Assembly (NCBI GenBank): GCA_015056055.1
Contig: SVHC01000028.1
Span: 1-37,364 of the forward strand
Direction: 5' to 3'
From: Clostridiales bacterium
GTDB taxonomy: Bacteria; Bacillota; Clostridia; Christensenellales; Aristaeellaceae
DNA: 37,364 nucleotides
Within the stretch, counting starts at the first letter, position 1. Each line of letters starts with the position of its first letter. Both the position numbers and the translations under genes were made by a program. Below the pieces are notes generated by a model. The model made no database searches, was not told the origin of the DNA, and saw nothing but the letters and a program-made list of their open reading frames with translations. Shown piece by piece: positions 16,915-25,543 of the stretch.

Positions 16915-17835
16915 ATGGAATTTGAACATATCAGCGTTCTTTTGAACGAAACGGTGGATGCCCTTGAGGTAAAAGAGGGCGGCTTGTATCTGGATGGTAC
17001 GCTGGGCGGCGGCGGGCACTCGCAGGCGATTTTGGAGCGCGGCGGACGCGTGATCGGAATTGATCGTGATCCGAATGCGATTCAGGCAGCGAGTGAGCGT
17101 TTGAAGGCGTACGGAGACCGTTTCCGCGCGGTTCGCGGTAATTTTCACGATGTGAAAATGCTGATCGATGAAGAACTTGACGGTGCGGTACTGGATTTGG
17201 GCGTTTCGTCGCATCAATTGGATGTGCGCGAGCGTGGCTTTTCATACCACGACAATGCGCCTCTTGACATGCGTATGGATACGGATGCTCCGCTTACGGC
17301 GGCAAATATTGTGAACGAATGGTCTGAAAGCGAAATTGCGCGCGTTATACGTGATTTCGGCGAGGAAAACTGGGCCGTTCAGATTGCGCGCGTGATTTGC
17401 GACCGCAGAAAGCAGGCGCCTATTGAAACTACGGCGCAGCTGGTTGCAATCATTGATGCGGCAATTCCGAAAAAGTTCCGCGCAAAAGAGGGCGGAGCAC
17501 ATCCTGCCAGACGTACGTTCCAGGCACTCAGAATTGCCGTAAACGATGAACTGGATCCTCTGAAAGACGCGCTTTTTGACATTATGGACATGCTCAAAAC
17601 CGAAGGCAGGCTGAGTGTAATTGCCTTCCATTCACTGGAAGACAGAATTGTAAAAACGGCATTCCGTACCATGGCGGATCCGTGCACCTGCCCGAAAAAC
17701 ATGCCGATTTGCGTATGCGGAAAGAAGCCTGTTGCCAATATCATCACGCGTAAGCCGATCACCGCATCGGAAGAGGAACTTACTGCAAATCCGCGTGCAC
17801 GCAGCGCCACTTTGCGCGTTGCCGAAAAGATTTAG
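16915..17835 (+). CDS. rsmH: 16S rRNA (cytosine1402-N4)-methyltransferase RsmH
   Basis: 306 residues. It begins HISVLLNETVDAL, then has the SAM-binding loop DGTLGGGGHS, VIGIDRDPNAI, DLGVSSHQLD and, at the end, RSATLRVAEK, all diagnostic of RsmH/MraW. In many bacteria it starts the dcw cell-division cluster; here it sits between folC and rsmI. RsmI modifies the same nucleotide (C1402), so the adjacency makes functional sense. Confidence 0.97.
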   Translation: MEFEHISVLLNETVDALEVKEGGLYLDGTLGGGGHSQAILERGGRVIGIDRDPNAIQAASERLKAYGDRFRAVRGNFHDVKMLIDEELDGAVLDLGVSSHQLDVRERGFSYHDNAPLDMRMDTDAPLTAANIVNEWSESEIARVIRDFGEENWAVQIARVICDRRKQAPIETTAQLVAIIDAAIPKKFRAKEGGAHPARRTFQALRIAVNDELDPLKDALFDIMDMLKTEGRLSVIAFHSLEDRIVKTAFRTMADPCTCPKNMPICVCGKKPVANIITRKPITASEEELTANPRARSATLRVAEKI

Positions 17836-17844
17836 GAGGCAAAA

Positions 17845-18714
17845 ATGCCGGTACTTTATGTTGTTGCAACGCCGATCGGAAATCTGCATGATCTTTCCGA
17901 ACGCGCGCGGGAGATTCTTACAAATGCGGATTTGATCTGCGCTGAGGATACGCGCGTTACCATGAAGCTGACCAATTCGCTTGGTATCAAAAAGCCCATG
18001 ATTTCCTGCCACAGACACAATGAGGATGTGCGCGTGGAGCCGGTGATTGAGCGAATGATCGCAGAAGATCTCACCGTGGCGCTGGTAAGCGATGCGGGTA
18101 CGCCGGCAATTTCCGATCCGGGTCAGATTCTGGTGGATGCCGCATGGAAAGCAGGAATTCAGGTGATTCCCGTAAGCGGTCCCTGTGCTGCCGTAACGGC
18201 GATTTCCGCCACGGGATTTGATGCGCGTGAATTTGCTTTCGTTGGCTTCCTGCCGCGTGAAAGAAAGCCGCTGCGCGAAAAATTGACGGCACTCAGAAAA
18301 ACAGGCATTCCTGTGATCGCTGCTTATGAATCGCCGCATCGTGTGCGCGATTTGATCGCCGAGTTTGGCGCGCTGTATCCGGAGTGCCAGGTGATGGCTT
18401 CCTGTGATCTTACCAAAAAATTTGAACTGCTTCTGCGCGGAACTCCTGCCGAAATCGTGGCAAAGCTTGATGCGAATCCCAATTCGGAAAAGGGCGAATA
18501 TACGGTTGTATTCGACTTTTCGTCGCTTCCGAAGGAAGAGGAAGTTGTGCAGAAAAAAAGCGCCGAAGAGTGGATTCTGTCAGCGCTGCTTGAAGGACTT
18601 TCCTTTGAAGACGGCGTAAAGCGTGCGCATGAAAACTGCGCCCGGAACGAAGTCTATAAGGCAAAGCTTGCCATGCTGGAGCTCTTTGAAGCGGAAGACG
18701 AGGATGAAGAATAA
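17845..18714 (+). CDS. rsmI: 16S rRNA (cytidine1402-2'-O)-methyltransferase RsmI
   Basis: 289 residues. It starts MPVLYVVATPIGNLHDLSERA and contains AEDTRV and SDAGTPAISDPG, the SAM-binding signature of the tetrapyrrole-methylase-like RsmI family, plus AYESPHRV. The C-terminal HTH-like tail (about 245-289) is present. Together with RsmH it makes m4Cm1402 in the ribosomal P site. AGGAGG lies directly upstream. It is the last gene of the plus-strand translation block and is followed by a terminator. Confidence 0.96.
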   Translation: MPVLYVVATPIGNLHDLSERAREILTNADLICAEDTRVTMKLTNSLGIKKPMISCHRHNEDVRVEPVIERMIAEDLTVALVSDAGTPAISDPGQILVDAAWKAGIQVIPVSGPCAAVTAISATGFDAREFAFVGFLPRERKPLREKLTALRKTGIPVIAAYESPHRVRDLIAEFGALYPECQVMASCDLTKKFELLLRGTPAEIVAKLDANPNSEKGEYTVVFDFSSLPKEEEVVQKKSAEEWILSALLEGLSFEDGVKRAHENCARNEVYKAKLAMLELFEAEDEDEE

Positions 18715-18718
18715 AAAG

Positions 18719-18755
18719 TGGTCTCCTGTATCGTAGTGATACGGGAGACCATTTG
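18719..18755. terminator. Bidirectional terminator between rsmI and the threonine aldolase gene
   Basis: The stem TGGTCTCC-T-GTATC pairs with GATAC-G-GGAGACCA (18719-18732 and 18738-18751) around a 5-base loop, with T bases on the plus strand and AAAA before it. It sits between two convergent genes. Confidence 0.88.
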
Positions 18756-18768
18756 TATACCGGAATGA

Positions 18769-19776
18769 TCAGAGCAGGGAAATCAGCGTTTCCACATCTT
18801 CGGGTCTGGTGGACCACGAGGTCACAAAACGCCAGGCGTTCTGATCTTTGCTGCGGGCTTCGCCCAACTGAAAAATTACGTTCTGGGCAATTTTTTCTGC
18901 CTGAGCATCGCTCATAATCACAAAGAGCTGATTGGAAACAGGGGGATAGGCAAAGACATAGCCTTTTTCAAGCATAGCAGCTGCAATTTTTTCTGCCATA
19001 GCGTTTGCATGGGCTGCGATGGAGAAATATGTACCGTCCTTCAAAAGGGCTTCAAACTGTGCGCCGAGCAGCCAGCCTTTGGCAAGCATACCGCCGTTTT
19101 GCTTGATGATATAGCGGAAATCGCGCTGCAGTGCAGGATGGATAAGTACCATAGCTTCGCCGAAAAGAGCGCCGTTCTTGGTGCCGCCGATGGTGAAAGC
19201 GTCGCAGCAACGTGCAAGCACATCAAGGGGTGCGCCGCCGGCCTGAATGGCGCTGCCGATGCGTGCGCCGTCCAGATACAGGAAGAGCCCAAGCTTTTTG
19301 CAGCATGCGGAAATTGCTTCGATTTCCTGCGCAGTGTATACTGTTCCGACTTCCGTCGTATTGGAAATGTACACCAGTGCGGGTTTGACCATGTGCTCGT
19401 CGGGATGGCGTGCAACCATTGCTTCAATCGTTTCAGGGGTGATTTTTCCGTCATTCGTGGGGATTCCCAGCACCTTATGGCCGATTGCTTCGATTGCGCC
19501 GGTTTCGTGCACGTTGATGTGGCCGGTTTCGGCGCAGATTACGGCTTCGTGCGGGCGAAGGGCAGCAGCGATAAGCGTAAGATTTGCCTGCGTGCCGCCG
19601 ACAAGAAAATGAACCTGGGCGTCGGGAGCGTTGCAGAGTGCTTGGATGGTTTTTTCGGCGCGGGCGCAGTCTTCATCCGTGCCATACCCCTTGGTACTGC
19701 GCAGATTGATTTTTTCAAGTGCCTCAAGAACAGACGGATGCGCACCGGTAGTATAATCGCTTGCAAAGCTAATCAT
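18769..19776 (-). CDS. ltaE: Low-specificity L-threonine aldolase (PLP enzyme)
   Basis: 335 residues, fold-type I PLP enzyme. It opens with FASDYTTGAHP and YGTDEDCARAE, then HFLVGGTQANL and the PLP-binding lysine in IGGTKNGALFG (Lys200). LDGARIGSA carries the PLP-contacting Asp. It cleaves threonine or allo-threonine to glycine and acetaldehyde; some relatives act on other beta-hydroxy amino acids. GGAGG precedes the start. It begins 3 bases after the nitroreductase stop and is the last gene of a minus-strand run. Confidence 0.93.
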   Translation of the reverse strand: MISFASDYTTGAHPSVLEALEKINLRSTKGYGTDEDCARAEKTIQALCNAPDAQVHFLVGGTQANLTLIAAALRPHEAVICAETGHINVHETGAIEAIGHKVLGIPTNDGKITPETIEAMVARHPDEHMVKPALVYISNTTEVGTVYTAQEIEAISACCKKLGLFLYLDGARIGSAIQAGGAPLDVLARCCDAFTIGGTKNGALFGEAMVLIHPALQRDFRYIIKQNGGMLAKGWLLGAQFEALLKDGTYFSIAAHANAMAEKIAAAMLEKGYVFAYPPVSNQLFVIMSDAQAEKIAQNVIFQLGEARSKDQNAWRFVTSWSTRPEDVETLISLL

Positions 19777-19779
19777 GGA

Positions 19780-20319
19780 TCAATCCTCCACAAAACGTGC
19801 AATATCTTCCATGGCCTTGCGCTTTTTGGCGCGGGGCTCTTTTTGCTCATTCTGGTATCCTACGGCGAGTACCAGACGAATGCGCTTGTCCTTCGGAATA
19901 TCCAGAAGCTTGCGCAGCTTGTCCTCATCAAACCAACCGAGGATGCAGGTGGAAAGTCCCTGCTCAGCGGCAGAAAGTGCGAGGTGGGAAACAACAATGC
20001 CGATATCCATCTGCGCATAGTGCTGGGAATGCAGAGCACCTGCAATACGGGAGGCGAGGGTGGCCTTTTCTTCGTTGATGACGATAAAGGCGGGGCAGTT
20101 GTCGGTGAACTTGTTCATGCCCAGATCCTGCAGACATTTTGCGAGCTCAGCGGCCGTTTCCTTTTTAGTAACAACGGTGAAGTTCCAGGGCTGGCTATTG
20201 CAGGCAGAGGGGGCAAGACGTGCGCATTCCAGCATATTTTCCAACTTTTCGCGCTCGACGGGAGTGGCGGCATAGTCGCGGCAGCTTTCACGCCTGAGAA
20301 CGAGATCCTTGAAATTCAT
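19780..20319 (-). CDS. Nitroreductase-family FMN oxidoreductase
   Basis: 179 residues. The N-terminus has RRESCRDYAATPVEREKLENMLECARLAPSACNSQPW in spirit: the RxSxRxY and SxxNxQPW pieces contact FMN in this family. LAVGYQNEQKEPRAKKRK near the C-terminus is also typical (GY-x-KRK). No ferredoxin domain or signal peptide. It probably reduces nitro compounds, quinones or flavin-linked substrates; the true substrate is unknown. AGGAGG lies upstream. It is tightly packed before ltaE. Confidence 0.9.
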   Translation of the reverse strand: MNFKDLVLRRESCRDYAATPVEREKLENMLECARLAPSACNSQPWNFTVVTKKETAAELAKCLQDLGMNKFTDNCPAFIVINEEKATLASRIAGALHSQHYAQMDIGIVVSHLALSAAEQGLSTCILGWFDEDKLRKLLDIPKDKRIRLVLAVGYQNEQKEPRAKKRKAMEDIARFVED

Positions 20320-20364
20320 ATTGAATTCCTCCTGTTTCTAAATAACCTGTAATCGGTAAATGTG

Positions 20365-21660
20365 TTATTCGATCACCGCATATACGAGAGGCGGAGTTTC
20401 GACGGGTTCCTTTGATATCCGGATTGCATTCAAAAGGAGCTTTTTAGCAGATTCCACATCTGACGCAGGATTTGCGTGCAGGAAGGCAACGGGCTCTCCT
20501 TTTTCGATGGATTCACCGATGCGGCGCGTCATGATAATACCGACTGCCGGGTCGATTTTGTCGCTTTTTTGAATGCGGCCTGCGCCGAGGGCTATAGATG
20601 CGCGTCCGATGTCGCACGCAGTCATGGAGCAAATCCAGCCGCTTTCGGGGGCGGGAACAGGAATGATTTTTTCTGCCTGCGGAAGCAGAGAAATATCTTC
20701 GCATACGCGGGGATCGCCGCCGAGCGCTTCAATCATTTCGGCGAGCTTTTTCAGACCGGCGCCGCTCGTAAGCGCTTCTTCGATACGTTCACGCGGACGG
20801 TCAAATCCGGCAAGCCGCAGCATATGGGTTCCGATATCGAGGGAAACTTCCTTCAGTGCGCCGCCGGTTTTTCCGGCAAGGATTTCAATGGCCTCGCGTA
20901 CTTCGAGTGCGTTTCCGATGTTCATACCCAGCGGCTGATTCATATCTGTAACAAGCGCGCAGAAATGACGACCGGTTGCATTGCCGATGTTGACCAGCAT
21001 GCGGGCGAGTTCTTCGGATTTTTCCAGCGTTTCCATAAGGGCGCCGGAACCGCTCTTTACGTCAAGAACGATATTCTGCGCTCCCGAGGCCAGCTTCTTG
21101 GAAAGAATGGAAGAAACGATCAGGGGCAGCGAATCCACCGTTGCCGTTACGTCGCGCAGGGCATAGAGAACCTTATCTGCCGGGGCAAGGTCGCCGGTCT
21201 GCGAAATGATGGCACAGCCGATGGTTTCAACCGTGCGGATAAAATCATCAATTTCCATTGCCGGATTTGCACCGGGAATGGATTCGATTTTGTCCAGCGT
21301 GCCGCCGGTGAAGCCGAGTCCGCGACCGGACATTTTTGCTACCTTTGCGCCGCATGCCGCTACCAGCGGAACCAGAATCAGTGAAGTGGTATCGCCCACG
21401 CCGCCGGTGGAATGCTTATCTACGGTGGGACCGCTCAGCGATGAAAGATCCAGCATATCGCCGGAATGTGCCATTGCCATGGTAAGATCGCGTGTTTCCT
21501 CGGCGTTCATGCCATTTATGCAGATTGCCATGAGAAGTGCGGCGGTCTGATAGTCCGCAAAGCTGCCATCCGTACAGCCGCGTACGAACTGTTCAATTTC
21601 TTCGCGATTCAGCGCTTTACCCAGACGTTTTTTCTGAATAATATCTACGGGAGTCGGCAT
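20365..21660 (-). CDS. pdp: Pyrimidine-nucleoside phosphorylase
   Basis: 431 residues. It starts MPTPVDIIQKKRLGKALNREEI and carries KHSTGGVGDTTSL, SGRGLGFTGGTLDK and DVKSGSGA, the signatures of thymidine/pyrimidine phosphorylases. Domain order is all-alpha N-terminal, glycosyltransferase alpha/beta, then the C-terminal domain. It cleaves uridine, thymidine or deoxyuridine to base and (deoxy)ribose-1-phosphate for salvage. An upstream ATG (21664-21666) is only one base from AAGGAGG, so the second ATG is preferred. Confidence 0.95.
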   Translation of the reverse strand: MPTPVDIIQKKRLGKALNREEIEQFVRGCTDGSFADYQTAALLMAICINGMNAEETRDLTMAMAHSGDMLDLSSLSGPTVDKHSTGGVGDTTSLILVPLVAACGAKVAKMSGRGLGFTGGTLDKIESIPGANPAMEIDDFIRTVETIGCAIISQTGDLAPADKVLYALRDVTATVDSLPLIVSSILSKKLASGAQNIVLDVKSGSGALMETLEKSEELARMLVNIGNATGRHFCALVTDMNQPLGMNIGNALEVREAIEILAGKTGGALKEVSLDIGTHMLRLAGFDRPRERIEEALTSGAGLKKLAEMIEALGGDPRVCEDISLLPQAEKIIPVPAPESGWICSMTACDIGRASIALGAGRIQKSDKIDPAVGIIMTRRIGESIEKGEPVAFLHANPASDVESAKKLLLNAIRISKEPVETPPLVYAVIE

Positions 21661-21697
21661 GTACATTCCTCCTTGCGATTTTTATGGATCTGCATCA

Positions 21698-22774
21698 TTA
21701 CGGAATCCAGCGGCTCCAATGAAGAGAAGCCAAATTGTCTCCGTCGCATTTCTGGTAATATACCGTTAAAACAGAACCGTCTGAAAGCTCGACGGAAGCG
21801 GGATAACCCAGATCGGCATCCGGTGCATTATCGAAAACAATATATTCCTGTGACCAGGTTACGCCTTCGTCCCGGCTGATAAGGGCTCTTTCTCCAAACG
21901 GAGAAACGCGGCGTCCGTATACAAGGATAATAGCGCCGGAAGAATGGCGCATAAGATGCGGCGGAGAGCCATAAACGCCTGTGGGTGTCATTTCTGTCCA
22001 TGTGCGTCCGCCATCATCTGAGAAGGACTGGTAAATGGTGAAATAAGGCGGTTCAGGAAGGTTTTGTGCGCGGATCATACCCAGAATGCGGCCGTCTTTG
22101 AGTTCGATCGCATGAGGTTCATGAAAGTTATCCCAGGTGCTACCTTCCGGCTTGGGAATGTCGCCGATATGCAACCATGTTTTTCCTTCATCGCGGCTTT
22201 CATAGGCTGCGATTACGAAGGGCTGATCTTCATCGTGGTTGTACATTTCCTTGCCAAGATACAAAAGAGAGCCATCCTGACGCAGAATGGGGCCGTGCGG
22301 CGATGATACGGGTACCTTGATGGTTTCTCCCCAGGTTATACCTCCGTCGTGTGAAATGCGGATGTAGGAACCGCCTGCGCGCCCGGATTCCGGAATGGTG
22401 TTATAGCGATTCAATATACTGTCGGAAAGGGGCGGGAGAATATCTTGTTCACGGAAGCGGAAATATACTTCTGTGGGGTGGCAGAACCATGAAACAAGAA
22501 GCGTGTTTCCACCAAGACAGATGATGCCTGCGTCGCGATCGTCCAGCCACGTGTCATTGATGACCATGGGCGGAGACCAGGTTTTTCCTTCATCAAGGCT
22601 TTTGAAAAGTACGGTTTTTCCGAAAGCGCAGACATGGCTTGCTCGGAAACCGGAACAAACTGCATAAAGAACGCCGCTGTCATCCTTGCACACGGAAGGC
22701 CATCCGCAGTATCCGAAAAAGGAATCCGGGTTGCGGTAGATCAGACCGTGTTCTGTGTTTGTGGGAAGATGCAT
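21698..22774 (-). CDS. Sialidase/BNR-repeat-like six-bladed propeller protein
   Basis: 358 residues with no signal peptide or membrane anchor, so cytoplasmic. Five Asp-box (BNR) motifs of the S-x-D-x-G-x-T-W form are visible: SLDEGKTW, SHDGGITW, SRDEGKTW, SDDGGRTW and SRDEGVTW. True exo-sialidases also need an arginine triad, a Tyr/Glu pair and a FRIP motif; candidate arginines exist but FRIP is not evident. It could be a hydrolase acting on imported oligosaccharides or a non-sialidase propeller. AAGGAGG precedes the start. It lies 37 bp before pdp and 21 bp after the broken glycosylase gene. Confidence 0.8.
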   Translation of the reverse strand: MHLPTNTEHGLIYRNPDSFFGYCGWPSVCKDDSGVLYAVCSGFRASHVCAFGKTVLFKSLDEGKTWSPPMVINDTWLDDRDAGIICLGGNTLLVSWFCHPTEVYFRFREQDILPPLSDSILNRYNTIPESGRAGGSYIRISHDGGITWGETIKVPVSSPHGPILRQDGSLLYLGKEMYNHDEDQPFVIAAYESRDEGKTWLHIGDIPKPEGSTWDNFHEPHAIELKDGRILGMIRAQNLPEPPYFTIYQSFSDDGGRTWTEMTPTGVYGSPPHLMRHSSGAIILVYGRRVSPFGERALISRDEGVTWSQEYIVFDNAPDADLGYPASVELSDGSVLTVYYQKCDGDNLASLHWSRWIP

Positions 22775-22795
22775 ATACAGGCCTCCTTCTAAATG

Positions 22796-23285
22796 CTATA
22801 TGCACGAAAATGCGTCCTGCCATGCGGAAAGTTTTTGAGAGTAGGGCATTGTATGCGCAGGACTTGTACTTGGAAGGGAAATACAAAGTTTTTCCTTTTC
22901 CAATTCCGGGAAAAAACGATGGAACAGGCGAAATGCTGTCTGACCGTTCAAAAGTATTCGTTCTATGGGAAGAGATTTTATAAAAGAAGGAATATCGTTA
23001 GGCGAAATATTTCGCATGGAACTGTCCAGCGAACCTTCGCGCATGCAGCTTTCTGCCACATCCCAAAGAGCAAGTGCATGCGTTTTGATAAGAAGATGTT
23101 TATCAGGCACAGTATTGACCGGAGAAGAGAAAATTTCGCCCAGAATCGGCCAGAAGGCGTTGCGCGGATTGGCATAATAAAAAGGATTCTTCAAGGGATT
23201 TAACCGAGGGCATGGTGCCCAGAATCAGTATTTTTGCATTTTCTGCAAACAGCGGCGCAAACGAATGAATTTGAAAATCCGGCAT
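22796..23285 (-). pseudogene. DNA-deoxyinosine (UDG-superfamily) glycosylase, broken by a 1-base insertion
   Basis: Two frames together give a complete glycosylase of about 163 residues. The first, from the ATG at 23285 (AAGGTG upstream), runs FAPLFAENAKILILGTMPSVKSLEESF and then leaves frame. The second continues YYANPRNAFWPILGEIF, LWDVAESC, SSMRNISPNDI and LPSTSPA, the order of the uracil/hypoxanthine-DNA glycosylase superfamily. Frame is lost at 23179-23183, a run of five A on the plus strand where four would keep the frame. The total length, 490 bases (3n+1), agrees with a single insertion. It may be a recent mutation, phase variation or a sequencing error in a homopolymer. Confidence 0.85.
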
Positions 23286-23301
23286 ACAAATCACCTTCTA
23301 T

Positions 23302-23330
23302 ATTATATCAAATATTTTACCTGATTGGAA
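23302..23330 (-). promoter_or_regulatory. Minus-strand promoter for the glycosylase-sialidase-pdp run
   Basis: Read on the minus strand: TTCCAA (23325-23330), 17 bases, TATAAT (23302-23307), 17 bases before the start codon of the glycosylase frame. The -10 is perfect and the -35 is partial. Confidence 0.6.
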
Positions 23331-23346
23331 CCGGATTTGAACATTT

Positions 23347-23387
23347 AATGCGGATGTGCATTGGCTTTGAAGCACTATATCCGCATT
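23347..23387. other. Long imperfect hairpin between divergent genes
   Basis: AATGCGGAT-GTGC (23347-23359) pairs with GCAC-(TAT)-ATCCGCATT around a 12-base loop: 13 bp with one 3-base bulge. It has no T tail and no gene ends into it, so a normal terminator role is unlikely. It may be an operator for the divergent SASP and glycosylase units or part of a small RNA. Confidence 0.5.
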
Positions 23388-23471
23388 TCCGAACAGCTTA
23401 AATATTGCCAGTTTGAAATCATCTTTCCGGGTTCACAATAGTGCCAGACCGAAACGAGGAGGTGATTTTGC

Positions 23472-23675
23472 ATGAGCACCAAGAACAATCGCGTGAATGT
23501 TCCCGAGGCCAAGAACGCGCTGAACAGCATGAAATATGAAGTTGCGCGCGAACTTGGAATCAACCTCAAGGAAGGCTACAACGGCGATCTGAGCGCCCGT
23601 GAAAACGGCTATGTCGGCGGCTATATGGTCAAGAAGATGATCGAAGACTATGAGCGCGCAAACAGCAACAAGTAA
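23472..23675 (+). CDS. Alpha/beta-type small acid-soluble spore protein
   Basis: 67 residues. After a short polar N-terminus come NVPEAKNALNSMKYEVARELG, then GYNGDLSARENGYVGGYMVKKMIE, the two conserved helices and G-x-VGG-x-MVK signature of alpha/beta SASPs. The Glu in KYEVARE marks the region cut by the germination protease GPR. These proteins coat spore DNA, shift it towards the A form and protect it from UV and heat. CGAGGAGGTG precedes the start. It is expected to be transcribed in the forespore by sigma-G; I cannot fix that promoter with confidence. Confidence 0.95.
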   Translation: MSTKNNRVNVPEAKNALNSMKYEVARELGINLKEGYNGDLSARENGYVGGYMVKKMIEDYERANSNK

Positions 23676-23697
23676 TTGTGCAAAGGAGTGCATGGAC

Positions 23698-23916
23698 ATG
23701 AACAATAACGGTACCAACAAAAACCAGATCAATGTTCCGGAAGCCCGTCAGAGCATGTATAACATGAAGCACGAAGTTGCCAACGAACTGGGCATCACCC
23801 TGAACAATGGCTATAACGGTCAGCTGTCCTCCCGCGATGCAGGCAGCATCGGTGGTCAGATGGTCAAGAAGATGATCGAGGCACAGGAACGTGCCATGGC
23901 TCAGAATCAGCGCTAA
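23698..23916 (+). CDS. Alpha/beta-type small acid-soluble spore protein, second copy
   Basis: 72 residues from the ATG at 23698, 9 bases after AGGAG; the ATG six bases earlier is too close to that site, and a longer frame from 23650 would start inside the previous gene. It has the same plan as its neighbour: NVPEARQSMYNMKHEVANELG then NGQLSSRDAGSIGGQMVKKMIE. N-terminal Asn-rich and C-terminal Gln-rich tails differ. It is a tandem paralogue 22 bp downstream and probably in one sporulation transcript. Confidence 0.95.
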   Translation: MNNNGTNKNQINVPEARQSMYNMKHEVANELGITLNNGYNGQLSSRDAGSIGGQMVKKMIEAQERAMAQNQR

Positions 23917-23947
23917 AACAATTTTGCTGTACTGAGCACTGTATAAA

Positions 23948-23984
23948 AATATCCGGGTCTCCCTATCGGAGATCCGGATATTTT
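23948..23984 (+). terminator. Terminator of the SASP pair
   Basis: AATATCCGG-G-TCTCC pairs with GGAGA-T-CCGGATATT around a short loop, then TTTT. The A run on the other side means it could also stop transcription from the convergent gene that ends at 24001. Confidence 0.88.
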
Positions 23985-24000
23985 GTGCCGTGCAAACGCG

Positions 24001-25530
24001 TTATGCAAAAACTGCAGTGATGCGTCCGTTTTCGGAAAGAATAGCAGTGGCGCTTTCGAAGCGTCCGCTTTCCAATTGGACGGAATATTTGGTTCCATTA
24101 TAGGAAAGATCCAGACGAGAATCGCTTTGGGCGAGAATGGAAGGGGTGTGCACTACGCCGGAAACAATGCGGTTTTCGAGAATGAAGTCCTCGGCTGCGG
24201 TGATTTCCATGCGATCCTCAGACAGGAGAATGGATACTGTGCCGAAATCGACTTTAGCCTGTCCGTTTTCCAGATCGGTAAATTTCATATCGCTGCAGGG
24301 AAGCGTACTTCCGTCGGGACGCCGGAAATGCAGTCCGCCGGGGATGCCGTTCGCGGTATGAAGATGGCCGTCGGCGAGAGGCAGCGTGTCATAGCAGGCC
24401 TCGTTTGCGGTGCATACGATATCTTCGAAAGGATCGGGATATTGTTCATCAAACAGATGCAGGTCGCGGATTCGCATAGTGTCGTTGTCTGCATACAGGT
24501 TGGTGCGGTAGAAACGGCTGCAATACCATACGCTGCGTTTTTCGGGATCATCCCATGCGCTGTGAGCGGTGATGGCAGAGGCGGGAGTCTGTTTGTATTC
24601 TGATTTGAACCAGCGCCCTGTTTCACCGAGGGGTTCTACGGTGATGCGGCCTTCTTTTTGCAAACGCTCAAATTCGGCGAACTGGTAGATAAGGCCGTCT
24701 TTCATGCTTTCCCAGCCAAAGCTGTTTTCCTGTCCGGCTTGTGCATAACCGAAGGAAAGACATTCGCCGTTATAGTTTTCTTTCAGATACCAGTCTATCC
24801 ATTCGGGTACGCCGCCGCCTGCTTCGTGATAAACCGGCTCCAGAGTGATAACAGCCTGATGCCCGGCGGCATTTTCGATATCGCCGAAATCATACTGATA
24901 CACAGGATCACTGCCAAGCATGCGAAATACAGGAACGGGAAGCTGCTCTTTTTCTGTTTGTGCGGGCATGAAAATGTTCGTACGGCTGGGATAATATCCC
25001 TGACCATAGTAACCACCCCAGAGGGTGTAACCATCCGTGCCGTACTGTTCCTTACAGTTGCAGAAGGCATCGGCACCGTATGTATCGGAAATATAGCGGG
25101 CAGTATGGGAATCAAAGATCCACGAGCCGAATACGCGGGGATAATAACCGAATACGCTGCGGAATTCTTCGTACAGGATATGAATCAGCGCTTCGCGTTG
25201 AGATTTGGTATAGCCCTGCGCAAAACCGCAGTGCACGTGCCAGTCCCAGGGGAAACGTCCTGTCCAGGGGATTTTTGCCTTATTGACAAGGGGCTCCACA
25301 ATTTCAAACCATACGCCGATTTCAAACTGCTCGGGATCGAGTGTTTTGAGAAGATCGGTATATTCCGGCCGAATCAATGCGTCATATTGCAGAAGAAACG
25401 TGCCTCGAAGATTATGCTTTTTCATCAGCTTGATCTGCTCGGCAACGGGTTCCAGAAGATCCATTTCATGACGGGGTTCACAGGCGCGGATGAAATTGAT
25501 GATATTAACAATTTGCCGTTTATCGTTCAT
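24001..25530 (-). CDS. Polysaccharide-deacetylase/glycosidase-like TIM-barrel protein, function unknown
   Basis: 509 residues, no signal peptide. The first 330 residues look like a (beta/alpha) barrel of the NodB/GH38-57-like class: NIINFIRACEPRHEMD, RGTFLLQYDALI, EIGVWFEIVEP and WDWHVHCGF, then YYPRVFGSWIFDSHT. The last 150 residues are beta-rich. Acidic and His residues in these strands could bind metal, but the canonical NodB triad (D-D, H-x3-H) is not clear. The start ATG at 25530 is chosen because TAGGAG lies 10 bases upstream; a longer frame from 25557 overlaps the previous gene. It follows a DprA-like gene and ppk. Intracellular carbohydrate metabolism is a guess. Confidence 0.7.
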   Translation of the reverse strand: MNDKRQIVNIINFIRACEPRHEMDLLEPVAEQIKLMKKHNLRGTFLLQYDALIRPEYTDLLKTLDPEQFEIGVWFEIVEPLVNKAKIPWTGRFPWDWHVHCGFAQGYTKSQREALIHILYEEFRSVFGYYPRVFGSWIFDSHTARYISDTYGADAFCNCKEQYGTDGYTLWGGYYGQGYYPSRTNIFMPAQTEKEQLPVPVFRMLGSDPVYQYDFGDIENAAGHQAVITLEPVYHEAGGGVPEWIDWYLKENYNGECLSFGYAQAGQENSFGWESMKDGLIYQFAEFERLQKEGRITVEPLGETGRWFKSEYKQTPASAITAHSAWDDPEKRSVWYCSRFYRTNLYADNDTMRIRDLHLFDEQYPDPFEDIVCTANEACYDTLPLADGHLHTANGIPGGLHFRRPDGSTLPCSDMKFTDLENGQAKVDFGTVSILLSEDRMEITAAEDFILENRIVSGVVHTPSILAQSDSRLDLSYNGTKYSVQLESGRFESATAILSENGRITAVFA

Positions 25531-25543
25531 TGCGTGTTTTCTC

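Noticed and set aside
19009-20352. 447-codon plus-strand frame opposite the aldolase and nitroreductase genes
   Set aside because: It crosses two well-supported minus-strand genes; composition is Cys/Phe/Gly-rich as expected of an antisense reading.
23400-23471. Sigma-G promoter for the SASP genes (TGAAA ... CACAATA)
   Set aside because: The spacing and both boxes deviate from the consensus I know; not secure enough to annotate.
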